Part shown: piece after piece, positions 60,101 to 64,000 of the stretch | How positions within the stretch are numbered: position 1 is the stretch's first letter | Layout: each line of letters opens with the position of its first letter | DNA from: Mactra quadrangularis | Lineage: Eukaryota > Mollusca > Bivalvia > Venerida > Mactridae | Assembly: GCA_025267735.1 (NCBI GenBank) | Contig: CM046298.1 | Coordinates: 26,543,866-26,607,865, forward strand | Reading direction: 5' to 3' | DNA: 64,000 nucleotides | Program-made: the position numbers and the translations under genes | The notes under the pieces: generated by a model | Databases searched by the model: none | What the model was told of the DNA's origin: nothing | The model's input: only the letters and a program-made list of their open reading frames with translations

Positions 60101-63100
60101 GTTGACACAGCGTTAACTCCAATAAATAAATAAAATAAATTATTTACTTTCACTAGTTTAACAAAGTAACCTTAAGTCTTAAACTCTTAAAACTTGTATA
60201 GACAAGTTTAAAAGCAGGTACATGTATCAAATTGAAAACTGTAGTTCTTGTATTGAAATCAAATCAATGTCTTCACAATCTATTTTCAAATCATTGCGGC
60301 CCTATAGTATTAGGCAAACTAACCTTCTACTATTCTTTATTTATATCTGGAAAGATGCATGTCATATGAAAAAAATCTGACTAATATTTAGCATGATTGT
60401 TTATGATATAGTCTGAGAGCTCGCAGGGTTTTAGTTGGTTACTAGTTGTCTTTGTCATAATAGTAAGCACTTATCAGAAAGTTTCAACACCAATTTCATA
60501 CATTTTGTACTGTAATGTAAATGAAAGCTGGTATATCATCGGCATAGGCACTAAATTTCATATGATTTGTGCAAATATGTTGTAAATGTATTCTAAATAA
60601 AATATCATTCATCGAAAATGTGATTTGATGTAAGTAACAGCTGAAAAAGTGTGCATAAAGTTAAGAGTGCATTTTGATGTTTTTGGTAACGTATATTTTT
60701 GAGCTCAGATTGTGGGAAAACGCCTACCTCACCAGTTTTAAGAAATGCATTTTCAAATTCCTCAGACAAAACTACATTAGAATCACTCATCAAACCTTTT
60801 GGGCGCGATACCGCACTTAAAACCCTGCGAGCTCTCTGACTAATAACATAGTTTTTATAAAAATCGCTCTGTTTTCAGTTTGTTTAAATAGTTTGCATTT
60901 ACTGCATTTACTCATTTGATCGGGCTGTATACATTTGCTGTGTTTTTTCTTACTAATTTTATCACAATTTTCATTCTAATAGAACTTTCCATGACTACAT
61001 AGTAGTGTATTTAACAAAGGTTTGCAATTGGATTTTGTCCCATGAGTAAGAATTTAACAATGACAAAAAATGGTTATAAATGTTAGTGGGCAAATAGTTT
61101 AATATTAAGATAGAAAGGTCACATATTAAAAGAACAGTTAATTCTACTAAGTCCTTATACTCTAATAAACTAATGTAAACTTATTACTCACACTCTCACG
61201 AGTTAAATTCTTTAACAAAGCTTTTTGTGTGAATGATTAACACATTGTTGAAAGTTACATGTATTTTACGTATATTTGGAAGATATACTTGAATTATTAC
61301 CCACTAGCCTGAAGCTTGGGACCAGTCAAAATTGATTTAGACTGGTGAATTTTGTATAATCATACTTGTTGAAAAATTTTGCCCATAACTTTTAGACATA
61401 GTTAATCAGACTAGTGCTTGTCAAATTTAACTGACTACTTGTATTTCAGATCTTAAGTAAATTTTCTTTAATCTAGAAAATCTATCTTGCAACTATGGTG
61501 TAATTATGAATTTTTGATGCTTATACAATTTGGAATTTAAATCAACTTGCAAAACTATGCAAGTCCTAACTTTAGTTTACGTCGAGTCCTGATCTCATTC
61601 GGAACACCTCGACCTTTCATGTATGAATAATCTCAGAAAGATTCATTGGGGGTCTACCCTGGCGGCTTGGGTTTTTACTTCCTACCCGAGGCAAAGCACT
61701 GGTAAATCATGTAACGGTTATACAAAATAGTTCATGTAGTATACACACAGATCTTTGTCAAAACATATTTCAATGTTATATATTGAACCAAATATTATTC
61801 AGCGATATCATTGAACTGTGTTCTTTTAAATTTATGGACAAAAAACAAACATCACTCAAGGCATAAACGATCATGTACTTGTTAACTTCAACAATGGTAG
61901 TTTCAAAATGGCGCCTAAATATGTCCAAGGTTATTCGTAGCGAATGACCGAGGAGTTCCAAATGGTCCTGATCTATCTATCTATCTTCATATTTAAGCTT
62001 TCTTCTATAACTTATATACTCTCCTGCTTCTTTAGGTGAATATAGGTGGTGGTGGTAGTGATAGAGTTACTTCCCTTATATTAGAACCAGAACAAGATCT
62101 AGGAGATTTATCAACACAACTGTTGCCTAGGCAACCATCTAGAACCATGGCAACTTCTAATAAAATGGAGAATAAACCAAAAACTGTTTCCATGGAGAAA
62201 TATAAGAGGTATAATGCATGGGTGGAAGAGTTGGTCCTGGAATTTTGTGTTTTATGTACAAAAATTCAGTCACCATCCGTTGTGTGTCCTGGTAGTCAGA
62301 AGAGATGTTACATGATCTTATGTAATAGAACAGTTCAATAGGAAAAGTTTAAAGATCGTAGTTAATGACTTCTAATGATATCTAAAAAGTGGAGTTTTGT
62401 TTATCATTTTACATACAGTTACATTAGAATAAATGTGCATGAATGATAACTATAAACCTGAAGTATTTGAATTGTACTCTTATTTGTTTTGGCAAAAATC
62501 GATCACTACTTGATCAATCTAAATATGTTTTAAAAAGGTTTATGTGTTTGTACATTCAGGTGTATATTTTAGACTATTAACAAGTTAGATATACTCTAGT
62601 GTCTAGGTATTACTTATCATTTCACTGTAGCTACTTGTGAATCATAGAAATAACATAAATACATATTTGTTTTCTCAGAATATTATAATCAATGCTTATT
62701 GTTCGTTTTTTCTGAACTGTCAAAACATGAATAATTTTACGGTGAATGCGTTTGTTAAAATTATTGTAGTAATGCACCCATGAGTTTCCGAATGTGTGTA
62801 TTATGATTGAGTAAAGCTTCTTATGCTGCATGATATGTTTTAGTCAAGATATTTTTAATAACAATTAGGCCGCTGGTATAAAAACAATGCATTCAATCAC
62901 CGTGAAATTATTCAAGCTTTGACAGTTTAGAAAAAACGGACTATATCATAGTTGCAATTATTTCTGTCATCTTGGAAGTTAAAGTTAATTGTGTAATATA
63001 GTTTCAAATTATTACTTGTACTATAGCCTGACTTCCTTGTGTTGATTAACTCATCAGCCTCATAGATATTTAGCCAGATTTTTTAACGAAAAAATTTGGC

Positions 63101-63547
63101 TGATAGTTTGGCAAAATGCGGGCGGTTGGTTGGGTGGGCGGTCATGCTTACGGTGTCGTTAACAATTGCGTTAAAGTTTTTCTTTACCATATATTTCTGC
63201 CATTTATTGTCTGGTCTTTATGAAACTTCATAAATGATAGCATACTATGCGATGAACAAAATCAGAAAGTAACCACAACTCTACCTGCCTTTATTATGGA
63301 TTATTTTCCTTTGTAATTTTTTGCGTTAAAGTTTTTAAATCTGTCTTTAATGTGGTTTCCACATTACATTTCTTGTTGGTATTAAGGCTAGTATACAAAT
63401 GTATATATTTACTTTACTTTAAAGTGTAATTGTATTATATTTTATTTTTTTTATAGGATGTGTCAAGATAATAGAACACTTTCTAAGGCGTTAGAACAAA
63501 GAACAGAGGAACTACGTAAAATGGCAGCACATAAAATGGGTAGATAA
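47610..63547 (+). CDS. CCDC125: CCDC125-like coiled-coil protein, six exons
   Basis: Exons 47610-48186, 49305-49375, 55071-55157, 56466-56537, 58974-59059 and 63457-63539/63547 all have AG/GT borders and join in one frame of about 325 codons. The N-terminus DDMLEADLGLGDGLKPG matches the DDM.E.DLG.G...KPG signature I recall for CCDC125. ETMQEVEDLKAELEACEQKL and EILDLQYNLE...IWACRYD match its coiled coil in order. Residues 61-68 are acidic (DDDSDDDF), 120-138 a Cys cluster, and about 160-325 heptad-rich. Human CCDC125 (~511 residues) is reported to affect cell motility; the role here is unknown. The last exon may splice at 63539|GT and leave the window, or stop at TAA 63545-63547 with AATAAA at 63601. 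Introns total ~15 kb and are full of transposons. Confidence 0.8.
48226..48652 (-). repeat. SINE (family 4) with two tRNA-Thr-like heads
   Basis: On the minus strand, GATAGCTCAGTCGGGAGAGC (A box), an anticodon-like loop CCTGTAA between perfect stems CTCGC/GCGAG, and CCTGGGTTCAATTCCCGG (B box) stand at about 48531-48607. A slightly decayed copy stands at 48247-48325. Both are preceded on the plus strand by AGAAAAAT(G/A)TGCAGCCTG and followed by CATAATGTGAACAGGTAA. The spacer has GCCCAACATGGGACCGTGAC. It lies in intron 1. Loop base 33 is C and the acceptor stems are poor, so this is not a working tRNA. Confidence 0.75.
49305..49375 (+). CDS. CCDC125: CCDC125-like exon 2
   Basis: AATCTATTTCAG| before and |GTAACT after. 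71 nt; it completes the split Gly codon and reads GQQYKSRKKNSCEEIAMKLA then ETMQ. Basic stretch SRKK, then the start of the coiled coil. Leaves phase 0. Confidence 0.85.
49489..49920. repeat. MITE with CAGTGTTAGA ends, intron 2
   Basis: CAGTGTTAGATTTAATTT and ATTTCTAACACTG are inverted ends. CTAAG flanks both sides (49484-49488, 49921-49925). Interior CTTGCCTGGCAGAGC and GGGCAAGTGGGCAAGCGC-like text. Open frames on the minus strand show no family match. Confidence 0.7.
50326..50727 (+). repeat. hAT-like MITE, intact copy
   Basis: Ends CAGGTCTAGAATTTTAC and GCTTAAATTCAAGCCCTG. GTATAG lies on both sides, a possible partial target duplication. The same family lies inverted and split at 51447-54575: AAATTGGACT and GAGTTGATTTTATTTCAA are shared, as is GCATACTTGAAAAATGC. 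Confidence 0.65.
51063..51382 (-). repeat. GCGGATCCAGG-type element, copy 2
   Basis: Inverted relative to copy 1: it ends AATTCCTGGATCCGCCCCT and starts GGCAAATCTAGCC followed by long G and C tracts. The interior CTTGACTGTAAGTCATTTTT is shared. Intron 2. Confidence 0.8.
51708..54429. repeat. pogo/Tigger-like MITE, itself split
   Basis: CAGTATAACCTCTGCTAACG at the left and GCTCTGCAGAGGTTACACTG at the right are inverted ends flanked by TA (51706-51707, 54430-54431). Repeated CTCTGCAGAGCGGCACC text lies near the right end and CTCCG(C/A)..AGCGG near the left. Without its insertion it would be ~830 bp. The CAGT start, TA target and CAGTATAACCTC-type terminus suggest the pogo/Tigger group. Confidence 0.7.
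52361..54251 (+). repeat. Pearl/HINE-like element with ~145 bp tandem units
   Basis: Subterminal ATACGCCCG (52365) and CGGGCGTAT (54216) are inverted. A (CCGT/CTGT)n tract follows the 5' end (52398-52453), and the 3' end is GGAGCTCTTGTT. Inside are ~10 units of 140-147 bp with GAAAAACTTTGTCC starts, ACCTAGGTTCACCAAATTTT centres and AAAGGTCAAGGTCACAG ends. Two unit types alternate to give a ~289 bp dimer between about 52930 and 53640. No coding frame. It sits inside the pogo-like MITE. Confidence 0.75.
54761..55055 (+). repeat. Pearl/HINE-like element (family B), copy 1
   Basis: The 5' end folds (TAGCCAGATTTTT...AAAAAATTCG). The interior has CAATTGCGTTAAAGTTTTAC and GAAACTTCATACATTGATA. The 3' end has AATGTGGTTTCCACATT (hairpin) then ACATTTCTTGTT. 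It ends only 15 bp before exon 3. Other copies: 63071-63377 and 63608-63924. Confidence 0.7.
55071..55157 (+). CDS. CCDC125: CCDC125-like exon 3
   Basis: ATTACTTCAG| before, |GTTAGT after; 87 nt, phase 0 at both ends. Reads EVEDLKAELEACEQKLDSKY then KAIDILRKQ, a heptad-rich coiled-coil segment and the clearest match to CCDC125. Confidence 0.85.
55191..55596. repeat. mariner-like MITE, intron 3
   Basis: CAGTACCCACCAAAAGTTT..GGAGACA and the exact inverted copy at the right end (28 bp), with TA on both sides (55189-55190, 55597-55598). 406 bp, no transposase. A solo end of the same family is at 4472-4498. Confidence 0.85.
55845..55966 (+). repeat. Pearl/HINE-like family A, 3' fragment
   Basis: ATCAATCACATCTCATGTGA, then TAGTCGAGCATGCTGTC and GACAGCTTTTGG, the family A 3' hairpin end. 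The 5' part is missing. Confidence 0.6.
55974..56224 (-). repeat. SINE family 1, lacking the 3' end
   Basis: On the minus strand it starts CCTGGGTCGATAGCACAG, with AGGTTCAAATCCCACCCTGG (B box) and ends at GCGCTGGACACCATAAAACA. The GTGTTGACACGGCG tail is absent. Confidence 0.8.
56466..56537 (+). CDS. CCDC125: CCDC125-like exon 4
   Basis: TTTTCTCTTTCAG| before, |GTAAGA after; 72 nt, phase 0 at both ends. Reads AEEAQSQLKFTEKTSKENTI then KLSQ, a hydrophilic coiled-coil segment. Confidence 0.85.
57063..57494. repeat. MITE with AGGCCATGCC ends, intron 4
   Basis: AGGCCATGCCAAATTGGAAT and TCTGTTAAGCGT are inverted at the right as ACGCTTAATAAAATTCCGAT and ATGGCATAGCCT. 432 bp. The short relative at 46531-46653 keeps both ends and the ACAAAAACCGAAAACGAAAA-type text (inverted). 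Confidence 0.8.
58291..58746. repeat. hAT MITE, intron 4
   Basis: TAGGGCTGTCACAATACG and ATATCGTGAGAGCCCTA are inverted ends. Flanks TTTATCAT and TATATCAT agree at 7 of 8 bases, fitting the 8 bp hAT target duplication. Interior has repeated TATTGC(G/A)ATA text. No transposase. Confidence 0.8.
58974..59059 (+). CDS. CCDC125: CCDC125-like exon 5
   Basis: ATGGTTACTCAG| before, |GTAAGT after; 86 nt, enters in phase 0 and leaves two bases (TC). Reads EILDLQYNLECKDTTLMDTQ then QIWACRYD. It joins exactly in frame to 63457 (TC|G, Ser). Confidence 0.85.
59135..59400 (+). repeat. GCGGATCCAGG-type element, copy 3, intron 5
   Basis: AGGGGCGGATCCAGGATTTT to CTAGATCCGCCTCT, with G tracts left and C tracts right. 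ATATAC occurs on both sides, a possible target duplication. It is the clearest of the three copies. Confidence 0.85.
59849..60138 (+). repeat. tRNA-derived SINE (family 1), intron 5
   Basis: CCTGGGTCGATAGCGCAGTT, B-box GGGTTTGAATCCC, CCGGCCTTGTGGAAGGGTAG, GAGTACTGGTTATAGAC and GTGTTGACACAGCGTTAACT, ending in (AATA)n. Best preserved copy in the window. Confidence 0.88.
60411..60840. repeat. TA-flanked MITE with a coding-like interior, intron 5
   Basis: GTCTGAGAGCTCGCAGGGTT and the inverted AACCCTGCGAGCTCTCTGAC are the ends, with TA on both sides. On the minus strand 60605-60793 is open and reads MMSDSNVVLSEEFENAFLKT; no family was recognised. Confidence 0.8.
61596..61965. repeat. CATTCGGAACACC element with a 9 bp target duplication
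   Basis: CATTCGGAACACCTCGACC and GACCGAGGAGTTCCAAATGG are imperfect inverted ends. TCCTGATCT is repeated exactly at 61587-61595 and 61966-61974. A 9 bp duplication is typical of Mutator-like elements. No transposase. A related inverted copy is 41042-41360. Confidence 0.8.
62036..62341 (+). CDS. Possible alternative exon of the CCDC125-like gene
   Basis: CTCTCCTGCTTCTTTAG| is a strong acceptor, after which a frame stays open for 101 codons to TAG 62339. It enters in phase 0, like exon 5. A donor at 62208|GTATAA would leave two bases, again like exon 5, joining exon 7 in frame (MEKYKR|MCQDN). So it could replace exon 5. Spliced after exon 5 it gives an immediate TGA. Alternatively it is a last exon, with AATAAA at 62428, or an alternative first exon from the ATG at 62147 in ACCATGG context. 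The peptide (LILEPEQDLGDLSTQLLPRQ, then SMEKYKRYNAWVEELVLEF) matches no family I know. Confidence 0.45.
   Translation: MNIGGGGSDRVTSLILEPEQDLGDLSTQLLPRQPSRTMATSNKMENKPKTVSMEKYKRYNAWVEELVLEFCVLCTKIQSPSVVCPGSQKRCYMILCNRTVQ
62428..62433 (+). terminator. AATAAA after the alternative exon
   Basis: Canonical poly(A) signal 87 bp after the stop at 62341. Use is not shown, and AATAAA is common by chance in AT-rich DNA. Confidence 0.3.
62699..62945. repeat. ~240 bp MITE, copy 2, intron 5
   Basis: TTGTTCGTTTTTTCTGAACT to TTTAGAAAAAACGGACTATA; the interior AACATGAATAATTTTACGGT matches 40451-40689. Confidence 0.75.
63071..63377 (+). repeat. Pearl/HINE-like family B, copy 2
   Basis: TAGCCAGATTTTTTAACG..AAAAAATTTGGCT folds at the 5' end. 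AACAATTGCGTTAAAGTTTT interior. AATGTGGTTTCCACATT hairpin and TTTCTTGTT at the 3' end. It lies 79 bp before exon 7. Confidence 0.7.
63457..63547 (+). CDS. CCDC125: CCDC125-like exon 7 (end ambiguous)
   Basis: TTTTTTTTATAG| then G completes the Ser codon from exon 5. Reads MCQDNRTLSKALEQRTEELR then KMAAHKM, coiled coil. Either splices at 63539|GTAGAT (phase 1) and continues beyond the window, or reads GR and stops at TAA 63545-63547. The much longer vertebrate protein favours splicing; AATAAA at 63601 favours a stop. Confidence 0.75.
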
Positions 63548-63600
63548 AATTGTGCAGTTTCTTTAACTATTTAGTCTTGTTTTCGTAATCTGATTGTAAT

Positions 63601-63606
63601 AATAAA
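63601..63606 (+). terminator. Candidate poly(A) signal AATAAA
   Basis: Stands 54 bp after the in-frame TAA of exon 7. It lies just before a family B element. Confidence 0.3.
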
Positions 63607-63607
63607 G

Positions 63608-63924
63608 GGTCAGATATTGATGAAAGTTCATACAAAGATTATCATGTGTTAAACAGATTTAGAAAGTAACCACAACTCTACCTGACTTAATTATGGATTA
63701 TTTCCCTTTAGTTTATTTTGTCTTATGCCTTTTTAGTCAAATAGTTTGTAGATTAAAAAAAAAACTCTTTCTTTCTTCATGATTAATTATTGTCCTTTGT
63801 ACACCTTTTCATAAGCAATTTATCAAATATGACTTCCTTTTGTTACAACATAAACTTGATATAAATTTTCCCCATCTGCTTAAAAATCCGGCTTTAATGT
63901 GGTTTCCACATTATATTTCTTGTT
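63608..63924 (+). repeat. Pearl/HINE-like family B, copy 3, 5'-truncated
   Basis: AGAAAGTAACCACAACTCTA, then AATTATGGATTATTTCCCTT and ATCCGGCTTTAATGTGGTTT..CCACATT and TTTCTTGTT match copies 1 and 2. The 5' hairpin is missing and ~60 bp of unrelated sequence is included. Confidence 0.6.
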
Positions 63925-64000
63925 TACTTGCCCTAATGAAAGTTTTCTGGACCAAAATGATCTTGGCAAATGGCAATACAATGTATATTAAAATATGCAG

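Overview
The window is eukaryotic, AT-rich and dominated by repeats. It is probably from a bivalve mollusc. That assignment is an inference from three things: pearl/HINE-like elements with ~140-175 bp internal tandem repeats and 3' hairpins ending in CTTGTT, several tRNA-derived SINEs, and a spliced metazoan-type gene. No bacterial operon, CRISPR array, rRNA or convincing functional tRNA gene was seen.

Layout. 1-10.4 kb: intergenic DNA with MITEs, pearl-like elements and a SINE broken by a hAT transposon and a TTAA-flanked MITE; the hAT keeps a decayed transposase C-terminus. 10.4-12.8 kb: ~90 bp satellite monomers, partly in ~180 bp dimers, interrupted by a SINE. 13.15-26.24 kb: about 10.4 copies of a ~1258 bp higher-order repeat made from the same monomers plus a ~680 bp spacer. 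27.4-29.8 kb: 18 bp minisatellite, split by a 2.8 kb pearl-like element (29.8-32.6 kb) that carries LINE 3' ends. 33.2-38.2 kb: three diverged copies of a segment holding an exon-like block, with MITEs and SINEs. 39.9-40.4 kb: 83 bp tandem repeat. 41.4-43.9 kb: ~50 copies of a 48 bp palindromic minisatellite.

47.6-63.5 kb: the only gene I can support, on the plus strand. Six exons join in phase into a CCDC125-like coiled-coil protein (acidic N-terminus, Cys cluster, coiled coil). An extra exon-like ORF at 62036 has phases matching exon 5 and its own downstream AATAAA, so it may be an alternative internal or terminal exon. The introns are crowded with DNA transposons, SINEs and pearl-like elements, including a three-level nest at 51.45-54.58 kb.

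Most long open reading frames elsewhere lie in satellites or transposons and are not annotated as genes. Superfamily names for transposons rest on terminal sequences and target-site duplications read by eye.
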